Source of the DNA: Bacteroidales bacterium UBA1204
Lineage (GTDB): Bacteria > Bacteroidota > Bacteroidia > Bacteroidales > F082
NCBI GenBank assembly: GCA_002310075.1
Contig: DBXU01000181.1
Span: forward strand, 1 to 13,403
DNA: 13,403 bases
Reading direction: 5' to 3'
Shown piece after piece: positions 1 through 6,895 of this stretch. A program made the translations under genes and the position numbers. Under the pieces are notes generated by a model. It was not told the origin of the DNA. It saw only the letters and a list, made by a program, of their open reading frames with translations, and ran no database searches. How positions within the stretch are numbered: the first letter of the stretch is position 1; the number at the start of each line of letters is the position of its first letter.

Positions 1-599
1 GCCTTGGTGTAGATACCGCCACCCACACGGGCAAACAAAGCTTGCGTGGAAGCACCCATACCGAAGGTCAGCATGGTGGTGGTGATGGTAATCAGATCGT
101 TTTCGGCACCAACAGCCGCCAGCAGACCCGTTCCGTTCAGCACGAGGAACCACACAGACACGTCGAGAAGGGCGAGACCCACTACGACGAGGCCCATGAC
201 CGCACCCGAGCGGAAGGCCACTTTCAAACCACTGTTCAACGAATTACGGGCAGCATTGGCCGTACGTGCAGAAGCGTAGGTGGCCGTCTTCATGCCAAAG
301 AAGCCTGCCAAACCCGAGAAGAATCCGCCCGTGAGGAATGCAAACCACACGACACCATTCTGCAATTTGAAGTATGCCATGATTCCAAAAATGGCGGCGA
401 GGATGATGAACACTATGATCACCACCTTGTACTGCTGCTTCAGGTAAGCCATGGCTCCCTTTCGCACATGCGCAGCGATTTTCTTCATCAGGTCAGTACC
501 TTCGTCTTCTTTCATCATCTGCTTGTAGAAAATGAAAGCAAATGTCAGCGCCAAAATGGAGGCTGCCAACACAATGTAAACAACGCTATTGCTAATCAT
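1..599 (-). CDS. hppA: Membrane-bound ion-translocating pyrophosphatase, N-terminal part (partial)
   Basis: Reading the minus strand from ATG at 599 gives 199 open codons that run off the left edge. The product starts MISNSVVYIVLAAS and has at least four hydrophobic segments (about residues 5-25, 60-76, 84-102 and 133-160). It ends in FGMGASTQALFARVGGGIYTKA in two adjoining stretches, the conserved lead-in to the pyrophosphate-binding loop of membrane pyrophosphatases; the DVGADLVGKVE loop itself would lie just outside the window. The family hydrolyses PPi at the inner membrane and pumps Na+ or H+, and full proteins are usually about 700-750 aa, so only about a quarter is visible. The residues that decide K+ dependence and ion choice are not in view. 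The start was chosen because it is the first ATG after the divergent intergenic region and gives the normal short N-terminal lead. Identification is by family resemblance and is firm. Confidence 0.93.
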   Translation of the reverse strand, partial: MISNSVVYIVLAASILALTFAFIFYKQMMKEDEGTDLMKKIAAHVRKGAMAYLKQQYKVVIIVFIILAAIFGIMAYFKLQNGVVWFAFLTGGFFSGLAGFFGMKTATYASARTANAARNSLNSGLKVAFRSGAVMGLVVVGLALLDVSVWFLVLNGTGLLAAVGAENDLITITTTMLTFGMGASTQALFARVGGGIYTK

Positions 600-674
600 A
601 AGACTGTTATTTAGTTAGACTTGTTGTAATTCAAAACCTAAATTCCAAATACCTTTTAAAAGCATTAGAGGGTA

Positions 675-682
675 CAAAAATA
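675..682 (-). promoter_or_regulatory. Putative -7 promoter box for hppA
   Basis: The minus strand reads TATTTTTG here, matching the Bacteroidetes -7 consensus TAnnTTTG, 75 bp before the hppA start codon. At the usual spacing there is only TTCA in place of the -33 TTTG, so the assignment rests on the -7 box alone. Confidence 0.45.
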
Positions 683-742
683 AGAACAAATCAAGTTGAA
701 ATGAAAGTTTTTTTCAGAGAAATTTTCGGAAAAACAACTTTT

Positions 743-774
743 TTTGCTCATATGCAAAAAAGTCCCTATTTTTG
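743..774 (+). promoter_or_regulatory. Bacteroidetes-type promoter of the 874-4106 operon
   Basis: TTTG at 743-746 and TATTTTTG at 767-774 are separated by 20 bp, matching the known Bacteroides promoter pattern TTTG-N19-21-TAnnTTTG. Transcription would begin near 781 and leave a leader of about 93 nt before the ATG at 874. It is the only clear promoter upstream of the four plus-strand genes, which lie almost end to end, so it probably drives all of them. Confidence 0.72.
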
Positions 775-787
775 ACGATTAAAGGAA

Positions 788-807
788 GTTTGTTTATTTA
801 AACAAAC
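788..807. promoter_or_regulatory. Perfect 20-bp palindrome in the operon leader
   Basis: The sequence GTTTGTTTA-TT-TAAACAAAC is a perfect inverted repeat with 9-bp arms and a 2-bp centre. It starts about 7 bp after the predicted transcription start of the operon. As DNA it has the form of a dimeric repressor operator placed to block early elongation; as RNA it would be a weak AU-rich hairpin. No regulator in the window is an obvious partner, and the binding factor is unknown. Confidence 0.45.
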
Positions 808-873
808 AAGTCTCTTATTATCAATTTCTTATGAAGAAGTGACGATGCGTAAACCCATAAATATCTAAACGCA

Positions 874-1464
874 ATGAATAAGGTCAGTTTGGAAATCATC
901 GGGATGACATATAGTGAATCCACAACAGGAGCTTATGTCCTAATTTTGGGTGACAAGAACTCAAACAGGCGCTTACCAGTGGTTATAGGCGGCAACGAAG
1001 CTCAATCCATCGCTTTGGGCTTAGAACGTCAAAAAAGCGCTCGCCCCCTCACACATGACCTATTCCTTAAATTCGCCGACACTTTCCATATAAAAATCCT
1101 GGAGGTGGTCATCAACCGTTTCCGCGACGGCGTGTATTATGCAATGCTCGTCTGCCAACAAGGCAACGAGTTGGTCATGATCGATGCCAGACCCTCTGAC
1201 GCCATTGCTTTGGCAGTCAGGCTCAACTGTGACCTCTACGCCTACGAGAGCGTGATGGAAGAAGCTGGCATCGTCATGGAAGACACAGAAAAAGAAACAA
1301 ATTTGCAAAATACAGAAGACACTTCTATAAATAAGGTGCCGCCAACTACCAGCCTCGACTTGATTCCCCTTGACGAGTTGGAAGACTTGTTGCAAGAAGC
1401 CATTGACGACGAGGATTATCAAAAGGCAGCACAAATACGTGACGAAATCAACAAAAGGAAATAA
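874..1464 (+). CDS. Bifunctional nuclease (BFN/DUF151) domain protein with C-terminal UVR motif
   Basis: This 196-aa protein has the BFN (DUF151) fold across residues 1-135: LPVVIGGNEAQSIALGLE at 34-51, RPLTHDLF at 57-64, and the family signature IDARPSDAIALAVR at 103-116. An acidic, polar linker (about 136-160) leads to a UVR-type helical motif at about 164-194 (LDELEDLLQEAIDDEDYQKA onward), the segment UvrB and UvrC use to bind each other and which also occurs in other proteins. BFN-UVR fusions of this length are common in Bacteroidetes. DNase and RNase activity has been reported for plant and some bacterial BFN proteins, but the cellular role in bacteria is not settled. No signal peptide is present, so it is cytoplasmic. 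It is the first gene of the operon, 18 bp before the permease. ATG 874 was chosen because the BFN domain begins at once. Confidence 0.88.
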   Translation: MNKVSLEIIGMTYSESTTGAYVLILGDKNSNRRLPVVIGGNEAQSIALGLERQKSARPLTHDLFLKFADTFHIKILEVVINRFRDGVYYAMLVCQQGNELVMIDARPSDAIALAVRLNCDLYAYESVMEEAGIVMEDTEKETNLQNTEDTSINKVPPTTSLDLIPLDELEDLLQEAIDDEDYQKAAQIRDEINKRK

Positions 1465-1482
1465 TCATCAAACTGCAATAAA

Positions 1483-2757
1483 ATGAAAGCAATCAAATTC
1501 AGACTTATCGTGATGAACTTCCTCATCTTCGCGGTGTGGGGAGCTTATCTTTGTTCTTTGGGTATTTATCTCGGCCGTATCGGAATGGGCGGCAATATTG
1601 GCAAATTCTTCGCCATCCAAGGCATCGTTTCCCTTTTCATGCCCGCCTTAATGGGCATTGTTGCCGACCGATGGATTCCAGCGCAAAAGCTATTAGGCAT
1701 TTGTCATTTCATCGCCGCCATCTTCATGGCATTGGCGGGTTATATGGGTTATAAATATGGTAGCGCTGTCAGTTTCGGGCAGTTGTTTCCATATTATGCC
1801 ATCAGTGTGGCTTTCTTCATGCCCACCATCGCCTTAGGAAATTCCGTATCATACAATGCCTTGACCAAAGCCGGGCTCGACACAGTGAAGGCCTTCCCTC
1901 CCATCCGTGTGTTCGGAACCATCGGCTTCATCCTTTCGATGTGGATTGTTAACTTCACTGGCTATAAAAATGGCTACGAGCAGTTGTTTGTCTCTGCTGC
2001 TTGGGGTATTATCCTTGCCATCTATTCGTTTACATTGCCGGATTGCCCTGTCAACAAAAACGTGGAGAGCAAGTCGTTTGTCGACACTTTCGGTTTACGG
2101 GCTTTTGCCTTGTTCAAGGATGCTCGCATGGCTGTGTTCTTCATCTTCTCCTTCCTCTTAGGAATGTGCCTGCAGGTGACCAATGGCTTCGCCACGCCTT
2201 TCTTGGATGCCTTCGGACAGTCGCCGGAATACGCCAACGCCTTCGCTGTGAAGAACAACGTCTTTCTATCGTCCATCTCGCAGGTCTCCGAGACGCTTTG
2301 CATCCTGCTGATCCCCTTCTTCCTTAAAAAATTCGGCATCAAGAAGGTGATGCTCATCGCCTTTGGGGCATGGGCCTTGCGTTTCTTCTTCCTGGGTGCT
2401 GGCAGCCCCACAGGCTTCGGCCTTGTGCTCTTCATCCTCTCGATGATCGTCTACGGCGTGGCTTTCGACTTTTTCAACATCAGCGGCTCTCTCTTCGTTG
2501 ACCAAAACACCGATGAAAAAATCCGCAGTAGTGCTCAAGGCGTGTTCATGATGATGACCAACGGCCTCGGCGCCACCATCGGTTCGTTCTGCGCACAAGC
2601 AGTCGTCAACCACTTCACCCTCGGCAAGACCAACTTCAACGAGTTGATGGCGGGCTGGTCAAATGCATGGTATGTCTTCGCCGCCTTCGCCTTCGTGGTC
2701 GGCATCCTGTTTGCCTTGTTATTCAAGTACAAGCACAATCCTGAACAAAACCAATGA
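1483..2757 (+). CDS. nupG: NupG-type nucleoside:H+ symporter (MFS permease)
   Basis: This 424-aa, strongly hydrophobic protein has about 12 predicted membrane spans, close to E. coli NupG (418 aa). It opens with a span at about 8-30 ([20 protein letters not shown]), has an MFS-like loop [15 protein letters not shown] at 57-71, and carries [13 protein letters not shown] at 138-150, resembling the FPxIRVxGTIGxI stretch of the NupG/XapB family. The family imports purine and pyrimidine nucleosides across the inner membrane with protons. It starts 18 bp after the BFN gene, and its stop codon overlaps the thyA start (ATGA at 2754-2757), so the two are probably translationally coupled. Placement beside thyA and folA points to thymidine or deoxyuridine uptake feeding the same nucleotide pool; this is inference. 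The exact substrate (NupG-like or xanthosine-type XapB-like) cannot be told from sequence. Confidence 0.85.
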   Translation: MKAIKFRLIVMNFLIFAVWGAYLCSLGIYLGRIGMGGNIGKFFAIQGIVSLFMPALMGIVADRWIPAQKLLGICHFIAAIFMALAGYMGYKYGSAVSFGQLFPYYAISVAFFMPTIALGNSVSYNALTKAGLDTVKAFPPIRVFGTIGFILSMWIVNFTGYKNGYEQLFVSAAWGIILAIYSFTLPDCPVNKNVESKSFVDTFGLRAFALFKDARMAVFFIFSFLLGMCLQVTNGFATPFLDAFGQSPEYANAFAVKNNVFLSSISQVSETLCILLIPFFLKKFGIKKVMLIAFGAWALRFFFLGAGSPTGFGLVLFILSMIVYGVAFDFFNISGSLFVDQNTDEKIRSSAQGVFMMMTNGLGATIGSFCAQAVVNHFTLGKTNFNELMAGWSNAWYVFAAFAFVVGILFALLFKYKHNPEQNQ

Positions 2758-3581
2758 AACAATACCTAGACTTACTTCAGTATATCCTCGACCACGGCCA
2801 TCAGAAGGGCGACCGAACGGGTACCGGCACCATCAGCGTTTTTGGTTACCAGATGCGTTTCGACCTCTCTGAAGGCTTCCCCTTGGTCACGACGAAAAAA
2901 GTACACTTGAAGAGTATCATCCATGAGCTGCTGTGGCTGCTCAGCGGCGATACCAACATCAAATACCTGCACGACAATAAGGTATCAATTTGGGATGAAT
3001 GGGCCGACCCGAACGGTGACCTCGGTCCCGTTTACGGTGCCCAGTGGCGCAACTGGAACAACGAAGGCATTGACCAGATTGCGGAGGTGGTGAAAAGCAT
3101 CAAGGAGAATCCAAACAGCCGTCGTCATATCGTCACGGCATGGAATCCGAGTGTGCTCCCCAACGAGCATGAGAAAGACTTCGCTGCCAATGTGGCGGCA
3201 GGCAAGGCTGCACTCCCGCCCTGCCACGCCTTCTTCCAGTTTTATGTGGCCGACGGCAAACTGTCGTGCCAACTCTACCAACGTAGTGCCGATGTGTTCC
3301 TCGGTGTGCCATTCAACATCGCCTCCTATGCACTCCTTACCATGATGATGGCACAGGTGTGTGGCCTGCAGCCAGGCGACTTTGTCCACACCTTCGGTGA
3401 CGTTCATATCTATAACAACCTTATTGACCAGGTGAAGACGCAGCTCTCACGCACACCGCGCCAGCTACCCACCATGCGTCTGAACCCAGAGATAAAAGAC
3501 ATCTTTGATTTCAAATATGAAGATTTCGTACTGGAAAACTATGACCCATGGCCAGCCATCAAGGGAGAAGTTTCGGTATAA
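2754..3581 (+). CDS. thyA: Thymidylate synthase ThyA
   Basis: ThyA converts dUMP and 5,10-methylene-tetrahydrofolate to dTMP and dihydrofolate in the cytoplasm. The 275-aa product matches E. coli ThyA (264 aa) along its whole length. Visible features are RTGTGT at 21-26 (phosphate-binding Arg21), the [17 protein letters not shown] region at 79-95, the partner-subunit arginines RR at 123-124, the catalytic Cys157 in [21 protein letters not shown] at 176-184 (Arg177 and Asp180), Asn188 in [10 protein letters not shown], and GDVHIYNN for the nucleotide sugar. All key residues are intact. Compared with E. coli it has 14 extra residues between Trp130 and the catalytic Cys (about 136-149) and is 3 shorter after QWRNW. 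The start overlaps the permease stop by 4 bp, and folA follows 33 bp later, the classic pairing because ThyA is the main source of dihydrofolate. Confidence 0.97.
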   Translation: MKQYLDLLQYILDHGHQKGDRTGTGTISVFGYQMRFDLSEGFPLVTTKKVHLKSIIHELLWLLSGDTNIKYLHDNKVSIWDEWADPNGDLGPVYGAQWRNWNNEGIDQIAEVVKSIKENPNSRRHIVTAWNPSVLPNEHEKDFAANVAAGKAALPPCHAFFQFYVADGKLSCQLYQRSADVFLGVPFNIASYALLTMMMAQVCGLQPGDFVHTFGDVHIYNNLIDQVKTQLSRTPRQLPTMRLNPEIKDIFDFKYEDFVLENYDPWPAIKGEVSV

Positions 3582-3614
3582 TTATTGATAGTACAACAAG
3601 AAAAAAATTGCAAT

Positions 3615-4106
3615 ATGACTATTTCCATCATCGTCGCCATGGCTGCCAACCGCGCCATCGGCATCAACAACCAGCTCATCTGGCACAACAGCAACGACCT
3701 GAAGCACTTTAAGAAGGTGACCTCCGGCCATTGTGTTGTCATGGGCCACAATACCTGGTTATCTTTACCAGGCCAAAAGGCTCTGCCAAACCGCCGCAAT
3801 ATCGTCATCTCCGACCGTTTGGACAAAGCTCCTGAAGGCTACGAGTTGGCGACTTCCATTCCTCAAGCTCTAGAAATGGCCAAAGATGAAGACGAGATCT
3901 TCATCATGGGCGGCGGCAGTATCTATGAACAGTTCCTGCCCAAGGCCGATCGGCTCTACTTGACTCGCCTAGACAAAGAATTCGAAGCTGACACTTTTTT
4001 CCCATACATCAACTTTGAAGAATGGGATTTGGTTGACTTGGAAGTCATTGACGACGATCCACAAGTAGATTATTCATACCGATTTGAAGTTTGGGAAAGA
4101 AAATAA
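3615..4106 (+). CDS. folA: Dihydrofolate reductase FolA
   Basis: FolA reduces dihydrofolate made by ThyA back to tetrahydrofolate with NADPH. From ATG 3615 the protein is 163 aa (E. coli 159) and aligns throughout: MTISIIVAMAANRAIGINNQ at the start, Trp23, catalytic acid Asp28 in SNDLKHFK, T47 in GHNTW, LPNRRNIVIS at 58-66, the Gly-Gly-Gly turn at 99-101 in IMGGGSIYEQFLPKADRLYLT, and SYRFEVWERK at the end. An in-frame TTG at 3585 would add ten unconserved residues and was rejected. Two family positions are unusual: the usual Leu-Pro before the catalytic acid region is Asn25-Ser26, and the cofactor-binding Arg (E. coli Arg44) is His45. The gene closes the operon and is followed at once by a strong terminator. 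Confidence 0.95.
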   Translation: MTISIIVAMAANRAIGINNQLIWHNSNDLKHFKKVTSGHCVVMGHNTWLSLPGQKALPNRRNIVISDRLDKAPEGYELATSIPQALEMAKDEDEIFIMGGGSIYEQFLPKADRLYLTRLDKEFEADTFFPYINFEEWDLVDLEVIDDDPQVDYSYRFEVWERK

Positions 4107-4125
4107 ATATGACTTAACAATCAAA

Positions 4126-4161
4126 AAAAAAGGTTGCCCCGAAATCGAGGCAACCTTTTTT
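4126..4161. terminator. Bidirectional Rho-independent terminator
   Basis: A perfect 13-bp inverted repeat (AAAAAAGGTTGCC at 4126-4138 and its complement at 4149-4161) encloses a 10-nt loop. On the plus strand the stem runs into T residues 20 bp after folA; on the minus strand the A-run becomes a T-run downstream of the 4181-6799 gene. It sits between two convergent genes and probably ends both transcripts. Confidence 0.9.
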
Positions 4162-4180
4162 GATATTACATCAAACTGGT

Positions 4181-6799
4181 TTATTTGACAACCGTGATGC
4201 GCTTGGTGTATTCACCATCAACGGTGGAAACACGCACCACATATAAGCCTGATTCATTCTGGCTCATATTGACAACCTTTGTATCGCCATCGCAATCACT
4301 GTCATACACCATCTGTCCAAGCATATTATATACAGTCACATGGGTCAGGCCTTGGCCTTCAACAGAGAACTGGTTCTTGGCAGGATTGGGGAACACAACC
4401 ACCTGGCTGATTTCCTCTTCTTCAACGCCAGTAGTTGAATAATACACATGGAGATAGAACTGGTTGTTGTCATGAATCCAGTTAGCAGGAACCGAAATGC
4501 ATTCGCCTAAGCTCTGATAGGTAGCATAAAGCTTGTAATAGTAATGGCCTTCGGTATTAGCTGTATTGTCAGTATAGGATGTAGCATTGGCTCCCAGCAA
4601 CTTGATTCTTGTATACTCACCTTCTTCATCATCATTCAAGCCCGTATACTTTCTAAAGAGATAGTAACCAGAAAGACCTTCGGCTGGATCGGGTTTTTCC
4701 CATTTCAGTTTGATCTTGTTAGCATTTCCTGTAGTCTCATAGTCAATATTGGTAGGTCCATAGCAGTCACCTGAAGTAGCGCATGATTCGTTGGAATACT
4801 CACCATTTTCACCACCATCATAGAGATAACCGACATAGTAGCAGTGACCACCTACTGGGGTGTTCTCATCAAAGAAGGAAGTGCCTTCAGGTATCAAACG
4901 ATACATGACGCCGTCGCGATACACCGTATAGCCATAACCATTTGCGCCAGGAATTGCATCCCATGACACATGGATACTATTAGGATTATCTTCATCCGTA
5001 ATGGCGACTACGTTTGTGGGGACACCCGTTCCAGGTTGAGAGCCACATCCATTGTTAGTCTCACAGAAAACACCTTCCGCCATATTGGCCGAAGAGCCTG
5101 AATATGTGTAAATAACATTGTTTTGAGAGTCCTTAATGGTAAATGCCATATCAAAATCACCGCTTTGGGTAGGAGCCGACCAGCCAAAAGAAACATGGCC
5201 AAGAGGCACATCGACAGGAATCGTCTGGACATTGGAACTAGCTGTGGTTACAGAAGCGACTTCCGTACCAGCGGAATTATAGACATGGATGGCGCCACCT
5301 TTAAAACCAGTGAAAGAAGCTTGGGAAATTATAACATTCCAGCCACAGGTGGGACCAACGCTCACGGCAGATTGTCTAGCCACCTTTCCGTGCGCACCAT
5401 TAACAACGGCATAGACCTCATATCTAAAGGCATCGTAACGAGGAACCGTATTGTCAACAACGGTCATGGCAGCACCTGGAGTTACATTGTCCTCAGTGTA
5501 AACAACTTCACCATCACGAGTTACGACAATCTGACTGATAGTAGTCAAATTACTATTGTTCAAAGTCTTGGAAGGGTTGGTCCAACTTAAGGTGGTTGAC
5601 AAAGAATTATCAGCTGCCGGCACCACATTCAAATTGGTGGGAGCTTGAGCAGTGGCATTATAGATATCTGCAGGAACAAAGTTGTTAACAATCTTATTCT
5701 GCGAGTTATATTCCATCTCATCGATAAGGAACCAATTGTCGCCGCTGCCGCCCCAACCCCAGTTGAAGTGGAAGTAATCATTGTCGTCATAACCGTCACA
5801 AATGAAAGCATGTCCGTAAGGTTCACCAGAAACTACTCCAGCATAATACATCGGCCAGCCCATATCAAATGCTTCCTTCAAAATGTTCATCCAAGTAGTT
5901 GGGTTTGACTTGTTTATAACAGTAGCAGCACCTGAATAACGGAAATAATTTGAAATAGCGCCAGGGACGCTTTCGGAATTGGCTCCACTACCTTCCTCAA
6001 CATCACCGCCATAATTCATGTTCACAGCAACACCACAATGGTAACAAAGGGTAGCTACGGCAGTGCCTTCCTCAGGGGAATAATTACCTGATGAATAAGA
6101 ATTCAGCATATGGTCCCAATCGTAGGTAGTAGCGCCAAAATTAGCGGATTGCTGTCCGTACTTCGGATGATAATAGGAATGGCTTCCTTGTCCTTGGGTC
6201 GGATAGTTCCAATACTTCATAATCTGCGACATTGCCGTTGCCACACAACCCACGTAGGCATGGTAGCCGGCATTGGGGCTTTGGGGATCTTCGGGGCACA
6301 TGCTATTGTAAGGAGCCGGATTTTGGTTCCATCTGGTTTTCACCAAAAACTCACGGCCTTTTCCACCATTGCGTGAAAACAGTGTACCATTTTTGGCAAG
6401 ACTGCTCCATTCAGTAGCAACCTTTGGATTAACCACATTACCATTATAATGGCTTCTGGCTTCCAAGATGGAATTCAGATAAAACTCCATCGCTGGCGGA
6501 ATGTTGTTGACATCAAAGACACCTTCGTCCGAATAACCAATAACAGGGCGGAAGTTGTCGTCGGCAGACATGATGACAAAACCTGTTTCTCCTACATTAA
6601 ATACATAGCAACCTTCGATGCCCTTTTGTGTGGTACCTGTATAAACAAGCGTCAACTCACCACTCGAACGGGTTTGATCAAAGTTAGCTTGGACAAACTG
6701 CTGTCCCAAAAACTTGGCCTGGCTTACACTGACAGGTTTGGCTTGAGCCATTCCCATGCAGATAATCAAGGCAAGCATACTCATTAAGTACTTCTTCAT
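4181..6799 (-). CDS. Secreted C10 (streptopain-like) cysteine peptidase with T9SS sorting domain, array member 1
   Basis: This 872-aa exported peptidase resembles SpeB and interpain/PrtT/periodontain of oral Bacteroidales. Domains in order: a signal peptide (1-20, ending AQA); a Spi-type inhibitory prodomain (about 21-135, with GFVIMSADDNFRPVIGYSD); the C10 catalytic domain (about 150-380) with WNQN at 157-160, catalytic Cys185 in GCVATAMSQIMKYWN, catalytic His330 in GHAFICDGY, and N346-W-G-W-G-G; an Fn3-like module (385-484, beginning APTNL); a beta-sandwich (485-585); two more Fn3-like modules (594-682 and 683-788); and a type A sorting domain (about 798-872, FPNPAKNQFSV to KRITVVK). It should be made as a zymogen, cross the inner membrane by Sec and the outer membrane by T9SS, where the C-terminal domain is normally removed. 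It lies last in the array, 96 bp from its neighbour, with its own -7 box. Substrates are unknown. Confidence 0.93.
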   Translation of the reverse strand: MKKYLMSMLALIICMGMAQAKPVSVSQAKFLGQQFVQANFDQTRSSGELTLVYTGTTQKGIEGCYVFNVGETGFVIMSADDNFRPVIGYSDEGVFDVNNIPPAMEFYLNSILEARSHYNGNVVNPKVATEWSSLAKNGTLFSRNGGKGREFLVKTRWNQNPAPYNSMCPEDPQSPNAGYHAYVGCVATAMSQIMKYWNYPTQGQGSHSYYHPKYGQQSANFGATTYDWDHMLNSYSSGNYSPEEGTAVATLCYHCGVAVNMNYGGDVEEGSGANSESVPGAISNYFRYSGAATVINKSNPTTWMNILKEAFDMGWPMYYAGVVSGEPYGHAFICDGYDDNDYFHFNWGWGGSGDNWFLIDEMEYNSQNKIVNNFVPADIYNATAQAPTNLNVVPAADNSLSTTLSWTNPSKTLNNSNLTTISQIVVTRDGEVVYTEDNVTPGAAMTVVDNTVPRYDAFRYEVYAVVNGAHGKVARQSAVSVGPTCGWNVIISQASFTGFKGGAIHVYNSAGTEVASVTTASSNVQTIPVDVPLGHVSFGWSAPTQSGDFDMAFTIKDSQNNVIYTYSGSSANMAEGVFCETNNGCGSQPGTGVPTNVVAITDEDNPNSIHVSWDAIPGANGYGYTVYRDGVMYRLIPEGTSFFDENTPVGGHCYYVGYLYDGGENGEYSNESCATSGDCYGPTNIDYETTGNANKIKLKWEKPDPAEGLSGYYLFRKYTGLNDDEEGEYTRIKLLGANATSYTDNTANTEGHYYYKLYATYQSLGECISVPANWIHDNNQFYLHVYYSTTGVEEEEISQVVVFPNPAKNQFSVEGQGLTHVTVYNMLGQMVYDSDCDGDTKVVNMSQNESGLYVVRVSTVDGEYTKRITVVK

Positions 6800-6837
6800 T
6801 GTAATTGTGTTTTTTAGTTAGATTCTGATTAAGGATG

Positions 6838-6845
6838 CAAAAATA
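6838..6845 (-). promoter_or_regulatory. Putative -7 promoter box for the 4181-6799 peptidase
   Basis: The minus strand reads TATTTTTG, 38 bp before the start codon, fitting the Bacteroidetes -7 consensus. No TTTG lies at 19-21 bp upstream, so the -33 element is weak or absent. It allows this last gene of the array to be transcribed on its own. Confidence 0.5.
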
Positions 6846-6895
6846 ATAATTTTTCAATAAACGAACATTCTTCTCCAACAAAGTCAGAAAACCAC

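Noticed and set aside
42..614. 190-codon plus-strand frame over the left edge
   Set aside because: The minus strand encodes a clear membrane pyrophosphatase across the same bases; the plus-strand frame is rich in His, Gln and Gly with no family resemblance, as expected of a shadow.
3585..3614. Upstream TTG start for folA
   Set aside because: It would add ten residues (VQQEKNCN-like) absent from the DHFR family, whereas ATG 3615 gives the standard N-terminus.
4126..4161. Inverted repeat as an insertion-sequence end
   Set aside because: The arms enclose only 10 bp and end in A/T runs between convergent genes, which is a terminator; no transposase is present in the window.
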